Part shown: in pieces, positions 1-11,300 of the stretch
Layout: the number at the start of each line of letters is the position of its first letter
Numbering within the stretch: the first letter of the stretch is position 1
From: Membranipora membranacea
Taxonomy: Eukaryota; Bryozoa; Gymnolaemata; Cheilostomatida; Membraniporidae
Assembly: GCA_914767715.1 (NCBI GenBank)
Contig: OU612074.1
Coordinates: 23,608,062 to 23,672,061 of the forward strand
Length of the DNA: 64,000 bases
Direction: 5' to 3'
Made by a program: the position numbers and the translations under genes
Notes under the pieces: model-generated
Told to the model about the DNA's origin: nothing
The model's input: only the letters and a program-made list of their open reading frames with translations
Databases searched by the model: none

Positions 1-384
1 TTCTTTATTTCTCTAATTTACTTCACATTTCATTTCATAAGACCCTTGTCGCTAACTTTAGCTGTCAGCGATTCGAGTCAGCGATTCGAGTCAGCGATTC
101 GAGTCGGCGATTCGAGTCAGCAATGTGGGAAAATGCTATGATCGTTATATCTACTCTTCTGGCAGTATTTAAATATTCCAAATATATTTGAAGCATCATG
201 GGATAGCATACTGGCTACATGCTGAGTACACACATAGACATGTGTACATAGACATTTATGTACAGCAGTGTATACAGTCTACACTGAGTAGTGGCAGTAA
301 ACCACTGTCCAAACAAAACCGGTCATAGGTCACAGCCAAAGTATAAACATATTTTTGTAGGTAGAGACCGAAGGAGTAACTCAC
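1..384. other. Intron or flank at left edge, no exon seen
   Basis: This stretch lies downstream, on the minus strand, of the donor at 384 and should be intron of the gene whose 5' exon is at 385-865. The only structure seen is the 13-bp repeat at 65-120. No further exon of that gene could be recognised. Confidence 0.5.
65..120. repeat. 13-bp tandem repeat, about 4 copies
   Basis: The unit tcagcgattcgag is repeated four times from 65, with one A-to-G change in the fourth copy, followed by a partial unit. Confidence 0.95.
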
Positions 385-865
385 CAGCAAACACACTCAG
401 GAAAGTGATGATATGCAGTCCTTCTCTTTTTGACAGAAAGTGGGACGTCGAGTCAGACACAGAGTGAGACGTCAAGTCAGACATCTTGTTATTACTGGGT
501 CCGTGTAGACCTATGCCCCCGTTGTCTGTGTTGTTTCGGCGTTTTATCACATTGGTAGCCATTCTCTTGGCTTGTTGAGATGTAGCTGGTGTTTTATAAT
601 TGATACCAATAAGATTAATATTCGCACCAATATATGATTGCTGATGTTCTGAGATCTCGGTGTATTTGTGAAAAGTGACGAGTAGAAAGGCTGTTATAAC
701 TACTATCGACAAGATTCCGAGAGTACTTTTAAATCTTCTCCATCCGAACACTCTGCATATTAAGTTAGAAGATGGCGGATGTGTATCATTATGGTATTTG
801 CTGTTCCTGTAGCTATGACGAGCTGCACTACGATATAAACCCTGTGTGCTGTGATAATGCTGCAT
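385..865 (-). CDS. 5' exon of a type II membrane protein, paralogue of the gene at 8347-14014 (partial)
   Basis: The first coding exon starts at the ATG at 865 and ends at a GTGAGT donor just below 385, in phase 1; the rest of the gene is off the left edge. The 160 residues encoded start with a basic, Tyr/His-rich cytoplasmic tail. One hydrophobic helix follows at about residues 48-65, then a Ser/Thr/Asn-rich stem, and the exon ends in LHIITFLSVFAG. The complete gene at 8347-14014 has FHIIMFLSIFAG in the same place, also followed by a phase-1 donor, so the two are paralogues. Here one exon covers what two exons (13820-14014 and 12209-12599) cover in the other gene. By analogy it is a Golgi-type, single-pass, glycosyltransferase-like protein. 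The catalytic part is not visible, so the function is inferred. The frame stays open past the donor to 323, but that tail is intron. Confidence 0.6.
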
Positions 866-1620
866 GTCTACAGTTGGAGTTATTAGGAATTACTGCAATT
901 TACAAAAAAATTGGTGCATTATACAAATCAACACAACTCCTGCTCCTGCTTAGTAAGCGCAGACGACTGGGTCTTTGTATTAACTGATCTCAATAAATCT
1001 TATACGCTCAATATACAATTGTCCCCTGAGATATTTATCATACAGGTGATATATCTATCACATGTAGGATATGTCTATACAGGCTTGTGTTGGTCTGCAG
1101 GTCACACAGTGAACTAGCCTACCCAGTACATTGTTATAGATTCTTATTGGTGCCTAGTGGTATTGTCTCAGATGTATTGTCTGTAGATATTATGATACTA
1201 AACTCCTACAAATCTCTCTTAGCATTGACAATAAACTACGCACTGTGCAGGATTTGCTTGGATTTTTCCTCTCATTACTTCTACATTAATCTTACTTCAT
1301 ATAGCCTAGGGTCCAATAATACACATTGTATGACCTTTTGTCAATGTCATGAATGACCGCCCTTATTCAAAATGAAAGAAATTCTGGCTGACATTTTCTT
1401 CACTACTTGGCAGTGAATATCTCTGCTCATGAGTATTTCCCAAACATGAGGCTACTTTTCCCAGAGTCTGACTGGAATACTCTCATACCTGGAGCAATAT
1501 AGTAGGTGGCATGAATAGAAATCAATAGATATTGCAGTTTTAGTGCTCCCCTTGATTAACTTATAACACTCAAGAGCAGACAACTCCAGCGAAATCCTGC
1601 ATTGTTCTCAGACTTTTTCC
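866..1620. other. Intergenic, nothing recognised
   Basis: Only short chance reading frames are present, with no similarity, splice-supported exon or repeat that I can identify. Confidence 0.5.
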
Positions 1621-1668
1621 CCTCCGGGGGGCCGTCGGACAGGGGCAAAGTCTGGGGGCTCAGACTAA
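1621..1668 (+). repeat. Dispersed short repeat, copy 1
   Basis: A G-rich segment contains gccgtcggac followed by tctgggggctcagacta. The same arrangement recurs in reverse at about 11284-11337, and its second half recurs at about 15268-15319. Probably a fragment or end of an unidentified interspersed element. Confidence 0.6.
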
Positions 1669-1725
1669 CAATAAACATGCCTTCAATTGTTCACTGATAG
1701 CTCTTTTACAATTCATAGGTGTAAC

Positions 1726-2490
1726 TAATTCTAGATTTAGATTTAGATATATTAGGTCAAAGACAAAATACAATTATTCATGGAATGCTCTGTTGTTTAA
1801 AACTTGTTGTTACAAAACTCTGTAAAAATCTGCTCGTACGTATTATAGGCATTATGTTATTACTCCTTGGACAACTATAACAATGATTTAAAATGTGATC
1901 ATTGAACTCAATAAAATTGGTGGCTAGTTTATAAATGCGTTGGGCCACAAAATCGTCCATGTTAATAGCAAATCTGTTCCGATTAAAAAGCTTTAACAGT
2001 CTAGCACGGTCATTAGCATTAGATGAAAAATACCAAAGCTCGATATTGTATGCTAAAATCGGAAAAATTAGAGTTTTGATAAAATGCTCCTGCTGTAAGA
2101 TGCTGGGCTTGAAGTGTTTAAACTTTGAAAAAGCAAAAAATCTAGAGCGTAGCTTACTGTTGATATAAGTACAGTGTTCATGCTATTTGAGATTGTTGCT
2201 AAAAATAACACCAAGGTATTTAAAATGCTCCACCTTCTCAATTGGACTGCCATTGATAAATAAATAATCATAAATAGCATGCTTTCTACTGAAGCTCAGA
2301 ACCATCTCTTTAGTCTTCTTGGCATTAATTAAAAGATTGACAGATTTGCATTTCTCTAAAACTTCCTCAATGGCATCATAATAAAAGGATGCATCAGATT
2401 TAAAATCTAAAATTCTAAGAATCTATCTAGGCACAGTTTTCTCGGTAGAATTAAAAAACTCTAATAAATAGAGAAAGTCCGTAGAAGAGA
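1726..2490 (-). mobile_element. Degenerate LINE fragment: C-terminal part of reverse transcriptase and 3' tail
   Basis: Read on the minus strand, this gives a broken non-LTR reverse-transcriptase C-terminus. In order it shows an NLLINAKKTKEM-like segment, FKYLGVIF followed by a stop, then FPILAYNIELWYFSS and NFIEFNDHILNHCYS. The last two closely match the fragment at 7788-8195, so both come from one family. The minus-strand 3' end runs into short ATCTAA-type repeats (about 1726-1752), a common LINE tail form. Stops and frame changes show it is dead. The clade (CR1/L2/Jockey-like) cannot be fixed from this part. Confidence 0.8.
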
Positions 2491-2496
2491 TACGCG

Positions 2497-2785
2497 TATG
2501 CGATTTCATAGCCTTAGTAGTCTCAGCGATTTCATAGCCTTAGTAATCTCAGCGATATCATAGCCTTAGTAATCTGAGCGATTCCATAGCCTTAGTAATC
2601 TCAGCGATTTCATAGCCTTGGTAATCTCAGCGATTTCATAGCCTTGGTAATCTCAGCAATTTCATAGCCTTGGTAATCTCAGCGATTTCATAGCCTTGGT
2701 AATCTCAGCGATTTCATAGCCTTGGTAATCTCAGCGATTTCATAGCCTTAGTAATCTCAGCGATTTCATAGCCTTAGTAATCTCA
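2497..2785. repeat. 26-bp minisatellite, about 11 copies
   Basis: The unit tcagcgatttcatagcctta plus gtaatc is tandemly repeated with few substitutions. It starts right next to the upstream end of the LINE fragment. Confidence 0.95.
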
Positions 2786-3051
2786 CATTGTAGTGTCCTC
2801 CTCCTCGTCCTAACTCAACGTAATGTACATTCTTATAAAAATGTTCATCAGTGCAGAGTCAGACCGCCTTTAATATGGCTCTCATGTGCCACATATTATT
2901 GGCTTTGGTTTGGACATTCTTCATCATAATTAAATTAATGTAATTATTATTGCCGTGTTATTGCTCATATGGCACGTTGCAGTTACTGTTTGACTAGCTG
3001 CGACATCGGTCAAAGATATTACCCATGTACACCTCATCACCACTTCAATCT

Positions 3052-3341
3052 CATATAGTAGAGGTGTACACCCGAGGGTGCTGGGGCTGGAACTTTCAAC
3101 CTTGTAAGATATAGTAGAGGTATACACACCCGAGGGTGCTGGGGCTGGAACTAGTAACCTTGTAAGATATAGTAGAGGTATACACATCTGAGGGTGCTGG
3201 GGCTGGAACTAGTAACCTTGTAAGATATAGTAGAGGTATACACACCTGAGGGTGCTGGGGCTGGAACTATCAACCTTGTAAGCTATAGTAGAGGTATACA
3301 CACCTGAGGGTGGCGGGGGCTGGAACTATCAACCTTGTAAG
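3052..3341. repeat. 58-bp minisatellite, 5 copies
   Basis: The marker gagggtgctggggctggaac recurs every 58 bp (3074, 3132, 3190, 3248, and a variant at 3306). The array abuts the tRNA-like SINE head at 3342-3425. Confidence 0.95.
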
Positions 3342-3425
3342 CTCCCCTAGTGGAACTCGGACCCACAACTACTGCGGCACCAATCGCCTGGCGGTGAATA
3401 GCAACACGCTAACCGGATTGCGCCA
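3342..3425 (-). mobile_element. tRNA-derived SINE head
   Basis: On the minus strand, tggcgcaatccggttagcg resembles a pol III A box and gggtccgagttcc resembles a B box, at tRNA-like spacing. The cloverleaf is imperfect and no anticodon arm is convincing, so this is a SINE head and not a tRNA gene. Its 3' part appears to merge with the 58-bp minisatellite. Confidence 0.6.
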
Positions 3426-5089
3426 TCTCATCATCTCACCATCCCCATTTAGTTTCCTAAATTTTCTGATTAATAATAATCAACACAGCATCATATTCAC
3501 AGTAGATCTCAACTGATTTATGTTGGAACTCATCTGATTAGTGATGATCAATTTTATTTCCGACAGCACATCAAAGCACTCTTACCTACTAAATTTTTTT
3601 TATTGAGATCGATCTCAAACTTGATGATGTTCTTCTAACTGCCTCAATTGAAAAAAATCAAATCGGTTACATAATTTGTTTTTGCCATATTTACATAAAT
3701 GATATTAATATTGATATAATAATTAATATTAATTAAAATTATTTATATTATATTTATCTACATCCATCATGTTTCAGTGTGCATTTTGAGGTCACCTTTT
3801 TGCTAGATCAGCGACATAGGCATACATTCCTACCAAAAGACAGGCGGCCATTGCTTGTAGCTTGTTGCTAGTTCTCAGTCTATTCCTACTGCAGAGCCCT
3901 ACACTATGGTTAAAGGCGCAGATCAAGCTGTGATCAAGGCTGTGATTTTGTAACTAAATAAATTAAATTTGATGCATTCTTATTATGGAGAACACTCTCT
4001 CTACACTTAAATTTTGAGCATTTAAAAATGTCAAGTGTATCGAGTTCTACAGTTCTGTGTTAACTTTACAAGCGTTGAGGAGTTTATATTTCTTCTCAAA
4101 TCAATAATTTTAATGATTAAATTTTATTTGGTAATTTTTATAATTATATTGAAACATGTTATTTGACTAGTCAACTGGTTGACTGTTACTGAATTTAATT
4201 TGAAGTACAAGCCGGATAATCATGTACTTGGTCGTTGTTACAAAGTCTGTAATTTTACGACTTTGCGTAAAATACCATAATACCAGTGTTAGTTGGCGAT
4301 TTCGATAGACATGCAAACCCGCAAACTAATCGAGGGAGCGTCACTCCAGTAAAATATGCCACTCCTTTCTCCAGAGGAGGCATGAGCTATTGTATGGTTT
4401 TTTATAGTGTAGCTTTACACAATGCCTCACTAGAAATGATGGCTCTTATGAACAACACAACACAAATCTCATATTTCTTATGTTGTTGAATTGTTATCCC
4501 TCGCATTCATTCCTTCATGTGTAGTGTGCAACTTGTAAAACGTATAAACATGTCCTCATCATCAATTATTATTTACAGTTGACGTACACAGGACTAGTCA
4601 CCTATGCTCATAATCATTATATTTATATATATTTTTCTTTGTGTACTATTTAGAATCAGCTCTTATGAGATGAAGCCCTGAGGATAGGGGTAGCTGATTG
4701 GCTGCACAATTATCATGTATATCATTCCCCATACAGGGTACACCCCCCCCCCCACCACCCTCCCTCCCTGATGGTACTGAGTAGTAGAACAAGGTTGTGA
4801 CCTCTGTTGATGCAAAGGGTCAATTTAAAAAGCTGGGTATCAAGGGGCCACGATACCCAACTTTTGCATTCCACCACCATAGAGGGAACAAACTTGTTCT
4901 AGAACATTGTTAGTAGACGGTCAACTTCTTCAGTATAACGGTATCAGAAAAGTAGACAGAACGCCATTTAGCATAATACAACAGCAGAAACGCCAGGCAC
5001 AATGATATAGGTGGAAATACCACAGCACAATAAGCCAGGCCCTAAATACCATTTGTAAAACTTTTCAACGTGTAGGTAAAGTGATACAT
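3426..5089. other. AT-rich intergenic DNA, nothing recognised
   Basis: Low-complexity AT-rich sequence with a poly-C run at about 4741-4752 and no supported gene. Confidence 0.5.
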
Positions 5090-5896
5090 ACTTACAAGCA
5101 TACATACTCACATGCATACATGCATACATGCATACATGCATACATGCATACATGCATACATGCATACATGCATACATGCATACATGCATACATGCATACA
5201 TGCATACATGCATACATGCATACATGCATACATGCATACATGCATACATGCATACATGCATACATGCATACATGCATACATGCATACATGCATACATGCA
5301 TACATGCATACATGCATACATGCATACATGCATACATGCATACATGCATACATGCATACATGCATACATGCATACATGCATACATGCATACATGCATACA
5401 TGCATACATGCATACATGCATACATGCATACATGCATACATGCATACATGCATACATGCATACATGCATACATGCATACATGCATACATGCATACATGCA
5501 TACATGCATACATGCATACATGCATACATGCATACATGCATACATGCATACATGCATACATGCATACATGCATACATGCATACATGCATACATGCATACA
5601 TGCATACATGCATACATGCATACATGCATACATGCATACATGCATACATGCTTACATGCATACTTGCATACTTGCATACTTGCATACATGCATACATGCA
5701 TACATGCATACATGCATACATACTTACATACATACATACATACATACTTACATACTTACATACATACATACATACATCCATACATGCATACATGCATACA
5801 TACTTACATACATACTTACATACATACTTACATACATACTTACATACATACTTACATACATACTTACATACATACTTACATACTTACATGCATACA
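5090..5896. repeat. Octanucleotide array (TACATGCA)n, then TACATACT/TACA variants
   Basis: From about 5111 to 5650 the 8-bp unit tacatgca is repeated almost perfectly, more than 60 times. The array then degrades to tacatact and tacata units up to about 5896. Because 8 is not a multiple of 3, every frame reads the same repeating peptide, so the several long frames here are artefacts. The main part is a strict pyrimidine-purine alternation. Confidence 0.98.
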
Positions 5897-7504
5897 GCCA
5901 TCAGGGAGCTTGACATCCTGCAGCCATTATCCATCATTATTGATGCCTTTTTGCAGGAAAGTGGGTCAGCTGTCACTCTAGCCCCTGGAATATCTAGCTG
6001 TCACTCTAGCCCCTGGAATATCTAGCTGTTCCCTTCCTTTTTATTCTATTTTTTTTATTTCTTTCTCTAACAAGTATTTTTTTATATTCGTCCTTTTAGC
6101 AGAATATTAAAAAAAATTGCACCATATTCTTAGTTGTCTGCCCTTACCAGAATGTGGGACAACTCAAACAGTGATTATTGGCATCCTACCAGTCAATTAT
6201 CTGAGATTATGAAACAAAACTGTTACTATTAAACCAATCTTCCTGGATGTTTTGTGTAAGAATTGCATCATGTAGTGTCAATTGACCCAACCCAACTATC
6301 TAGCTTATTTGAGGGATAGCAAACATTGTGGGCATATAAGTCATAGGAGTGAAAAAGCTGATAAATGATAATTAGTTCCTTTTTCACTTATCGGAGCTGT
6401 AACAATTCAATGCAGTGCAACAATTCTATTTGCATTCATGAATTGAAAGCAAAGCACAGTCTCAGGTGGATAACCAGTCGATCTAGTTTCCATGTATGAG
6501 CTTGTCTGTCCAGGGAGGGTGGCATATCCTCCCAACCTCCCAGGTCTGTCTTGCCTTGCTTCTCCTGCAGAGCAATGAAAAACTAACAGGTTCATTTTCA
6601 GCCCACCCTTTGCTTATTCCTGAATTCATTTTAGATACCAAATGAGTTGCATCTATAATTTGAACCATAAATAAAAAATATGGTCATGAACCTTGAACAA
6701 CAATTTGATTCAAATGAACCAATAACTATTGTCAAGGCAAAAAAGGATTTGAAGAATATTCTGGCGGCAATAGGTTTGGATCCAGTTCATACTACAGGCC
6801 TTTGACTGTGACCTTTAGCGATTGCATGTACACATATATTGCTTTATAACCACAATACCACAGATATGTGTCTGAGTAACACTTCTCTGATACAATTATA
6901 ATAAAGAAGACAATCATCACCGTTATGTTAATCCATGATATCTTTAATGTACTGACATCAGCAGAGTAGCAATAGCACAAAGAATACACACAGCTAACCT
7001 GTTAGCCGTTTATATGTGGTTTTTTAACCGATCAGCTAGCCATTAAATTTGGGTTTAATCTCTAACCTGAGGGTCTCAGGCGCTCATGAGAGCCACCATT
7101 TCTAGAGAGACATTGGGAAAAGCAACACTCTGGGAAAGTGATCAAATAGCTTCTGCCTCCTTTGAATAAGGAGCAAAAATGAATATTTTTCAGGAGTTTC
7201 CCTCCCTGTATAAGCAACAAGCTTTGAACTAGCAACAAGCAATGGCTCCCAGGCTTTCCGTACATTCCCATGAATAGAAATGAGCTGAAACTGAGCCTTT
7301 GAGCTCAGCGTAAACAGAGAGGTATTTCTATGCTTCGCTCAGCCACGGAATTAGCCTCAGGTCGACCTATCGAAACTCATTGATTATCAATTGAATATTT
7401 TATCTACACTATAATGTACAACAATTCACTGGAGAGAACCGCCTCATGAAGGTTTACCACAGTAAGAGACTCATTGCCTATCTACAGAAGTATTATCAGG
7501 TCGT
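5897..7504. other. Intergenic, nothing recognised
   Basis: No exon-like frame with plausible splice sites and no recognisable element were found. Confidence 0.5.
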
Positions 7505-7619
7505 CTTCTGATTTCAGGGCTGACTAGGTCAGGGGCTGAATGTTTTCTGATACCAGGGCCGACTTGTTTAGGGGCTGAATGTCTTCTGATATCAGGGCTG
7601 ACTAGGTCAGGGGCTGAAT
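7505..7619. repeat. 39-bp tandem repeat, 3 copies
   Basis: ttctgat..cagggc..gactaggtcaggggctgaatg recurs at about 7505, 7544 and 7583 with substitutions. Confidence 0.9.
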
Positions 7620-7787
7620 TTGTTGCAATGGATAATTTCTTTCATTCTTCATCAGATGTTTGCTAATCTCAATCTCCCTTCAAGCTCAGATATGATAAGA
7701 TTATTGGTAAATCCGCCAAAGACAGTTTACAATTGTTTAAAAAGGCTCTGTGACTGTAACTGTAATGGTATATCATTTAAAACTTTA

Positions 7788-8195
7788 ATACTCTGTCTTA
7801 ATTTTTATGTATGTATTGTATGAAGAGTAGCACTGTTTAAGAATATGGGTATCAAAATTTATAAAATTGTTAGCAGTACTTTCAATCCTACTCCACACTA
7901 AGGAGTCAGCATCCAAAGAGTGAGAAATAGTTGGAGCAGTTTTTCCCTGAGTGGCTGAACTGTACCATAACTCAATGTTATACATAAAAATGGGTAATAT
8001 CAAAGATTCTATAAAATCGTGTTTTTGTGACTTAGGGATTAAACTGAGGGATTAAGCTGTTTAAATTTAGAAAAACAACAAAACCTTGTTCTGAGCTAAT
8101 GTTTTCAAGCCACTTTAGGTCATGGCTAAAATATGTACCTAAATACTTAAAATGCTCCGCTTTCTCAATGGGTTGGCTATTTATAAAAAGATCCA
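7788..8195 (-). mobile_element. Degenerate LINE fragment, same family as 1726-2490
   Basis: The minus-strand translation contains EKAEHFKYLG, then after frame changes LPIFMYNIELWYSSA and NFINFDTHILKQCYSS. These match FPILAYNIELWYFSS and NFIEFNDHILNHCYS of the copy at 1726-2490. It lies just downstream of the 3' end of the glycosyltransferase-like gene, on the same strand, and carries stops and frameshifts. Confidence 0.8.
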
Positions 8196-8257
8196 TCCAA
8201 CGATCAGGTTGCCCTCAAAACGGACCCGAAAATTAATAATTACTGATGTGTGAAAGG

Positions 8258-8263
8258 TTTATT
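8258..8263 (-). terminator. Candidate polyadenylation signal AATAAA
   Basis: AATAAA on the minus strand, about 85 nt downstream of the stop codon of the gene at 8347-14014. This is a plausible distance for a short 3' UTR. Confidence 0.5.
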
Positions 8264-8346
8264 TGAGTCTCAGATTTTAATAAAAAGCTCAAACTTGCAA
8301 GGAATGTTCAGTACTCGATATGGAAAGTCAAAATTATTTCTGATGA

Positions 8347-11300
8347 TCAACCAGAGGTGACCTTGAGTAAAGTGTTAGTGTAGGTCAAAGACTTTTCAGG
8401 TTTGACTGTACCCAGACCTGACTTTCTGATCTGATCAGTAGTTATGTTGTAGGGTGATAAATCTCGTATTGTGTAATCACGAAATGAGCCTGAGCCGTGT
8501 ACTTTAGAGCAGTGCTCATGATTTGTTTTTAGTATATGGCACGGGTTCCTCACCTTAAATCTGAATATAGCCTGCATAACATATATCATACCTACAATCA
8601 TAACGTATATATTTATACAATCATAGCGTATATATACATACAATCATAACATATATATGTACACACAATCATACGATATATATATATATACAATCATACG
8701 ATATATATACATACAATCATACAATATATGTACATACAATCATACGATATATATACATACAATCATAACATATATATGTACACACAATCATACGATATAT
8801 ATATACATACAATCATACGATATATATACATACAATCATACGATATATATACATACAATCATACGATATATATACATACAATCATACGATATATGTTATG
8901 CTCACTCACCGTTTTCAGCCTGCCACATATTAGTAGGGTAGTCTAGTTTAGCAGATAGTATCCTGTCATCTAATGGTTTAGATAGTCTAAATATGTGGGT
9001 GTCATGTGAACCTACAATAATACAGAATACATATAATATAGTACAATATATGTTATATATTATTAATACATAAGATATAAAAATTCGCATATTATTTTCA
9101 GATTTTATATGTATATATATTTTATATATTTATATGTTAATTTTATATATATTATATATTAAATACTCATCCTGATAGAAAGTAAGCCCAGGGTCTGTTG
9201 TCCAGAAACAATAAATAGGATAAAAAGGACCTCCTTTCAAAAATGCTGCTTGTATAAATTTATAAAAGTAAGTATGTGAACTCATAGGGCCCACAAAGGT
9301 TCCAAATATAGAGATAACAGATAAAAATAAAAAGAGCATGATTAAAATGTACTCTCCAATGAAAAACTAAATAAATAAAGAGTAAAAATGCAAGTAAGCA
9401 GTCAGTTTGACAAAAGTAGCAGAAGAGTTTTTTGTAGACTAAAAATGTGTTTCTTGATGGCTAACCTTAAATGATTCAAGTTCATGGCCCAGCTTACCAT
9501 TGTGGGGCAAGTCAGTTTATAATTGGACAGCAAATTTTGCTGGGCAGAATCTGAATTTAAGGATAGCCTGACACCCTCAATTTTACCAAGCCTAGTTTCG
9601 CTTTTCAATTCTACTGGCATAAGAATTGCATGTATAATAAGGACAAAGTTGTTTACCAGTTTAAATAATGTTTGAAGGCATCGATCAGGATCAAAGTAAC
9701 AACAGTACTGTAGCTAGAGATTTGAACAACAGCATTAATTATTAATATTCACTGACAACTCACTGACATCGCATGGAGGTATGAAATACAATAAATATAT
9801 TAAAATTGATTATTGAGATAGTAAAATAGACTAATAAAGCTGTAAGCTCAGAAGAATGGTGGAGTTAAAGGGAATTCAGTTCAGTACTAGTTTCCTAAAA
9901 ATTGATGCACATATTAAAATACCCGTCCCTATAATATACCTTGATAACGTTGACATTCGGTCGTGAGGCTACATCTACCATTGATATCTCCATATCTGCT
10001 TAGACTGAATATAATCTTAGCATCTCTCATCTTAATAGTGTCTATCTTCTCAAATCCGTCTCCTATAACTAAAATTTACACCAACAACTGTAATATACAC
10101 CCATAACTGTAATATACACCCATAACTGTTATATACACCCATAACTGTAATATACACCAACAACTGTAATATACACCCATAACTGTAATATACACCCATA
10201 ACTGTAATATACACCCATAACTGTAATATACACCCATAACTGTAATATACACCCATAACTGTAATATACACCAACAACTGTAATATACACCAACAACTGT
10301 AATATACACCAACAACTGTAATATACACCAACAACTGTAATATACACCAACAACTGTAATATACACCAACAACTGTAATATACACCCATAACTGTAATAT
10401 ACACCAACAACTGTAATATACACCCATAACTGTAATATTCACCAACAATTGTAATATACACCCATAACTGTAATATACACCAACAACTGTAATATACACC
10501 CATAACAGTAATATACACCAACAACTGTAATATACACCCATAACTGTAATATTCACCAACAACTGTAATATACACCCATAACTGTAATATTCACCAACAA
10601 CTGTAATATACACCCATAACTGTAATATACACCAACAACTGTAATATACACCAACAACTGTAATATACACCAACAACTGTAATATACACCAACAACTGTA
10701 ATATACACCAACATCTGTAATATACACCAACAACTGTAATATACACAAAGCATCATATAGAATTGTCGCATTTACAATCTGACAACCATAAACAATTTGT
10801 TTTCCAGATAGAATATTAAAGTCAATTGACTATCTTATTAGGCCTATCTAATGATGTATCACGATATATCACGGATATCACGATATATACTGTTTATCTG
10901 CCCATTGTTACTCCACAAATACGCATCTTATATCCGACTTCCACTTCCACTCACGCATAAGCTTACACTTACCTATGTCACTGTTCATGGCAATTACTGG
11001 TTTATCTATCAGGTAGGTAGAAGGGTATCTGAAGAAATCAGCCATATGTATAAGTCGTCCCAGCTTGACAGACACTAACTTTTCCTCATGTTGTAGTTTG
11101 AGGTTCTGTATCGCCTAAAAAATCAAAGTGCAGTCACTGTGAAATATCTAAGTTATAACCAGAGTATCAAACATGTTAAATTATCTCTGATGTTCCTTTC
11201 ACATGTAGCAAAACCTGTCGGTGATAACACCTGTTTGGTGTTTGGGTAGTCTTTAAATTACCCTAGGACCTAGGTGGTACTAGTCTGAGCCCCCAGGACT

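Noticed and set aside
5081-6025. Long frames on both strands with an 8-residue repeat
   Set aside because: They are translations of the octamer array. Every frame is open because the unit has no stop and its length is not a multiple of three; no splice or similarity evidence.
10050-10748. 232-codon Tyr/Cys/Val-rich minus-strand frame
   Set aside because: Translation of the 19-bp array in intron 4 of the glycosyltransferase-like gene.
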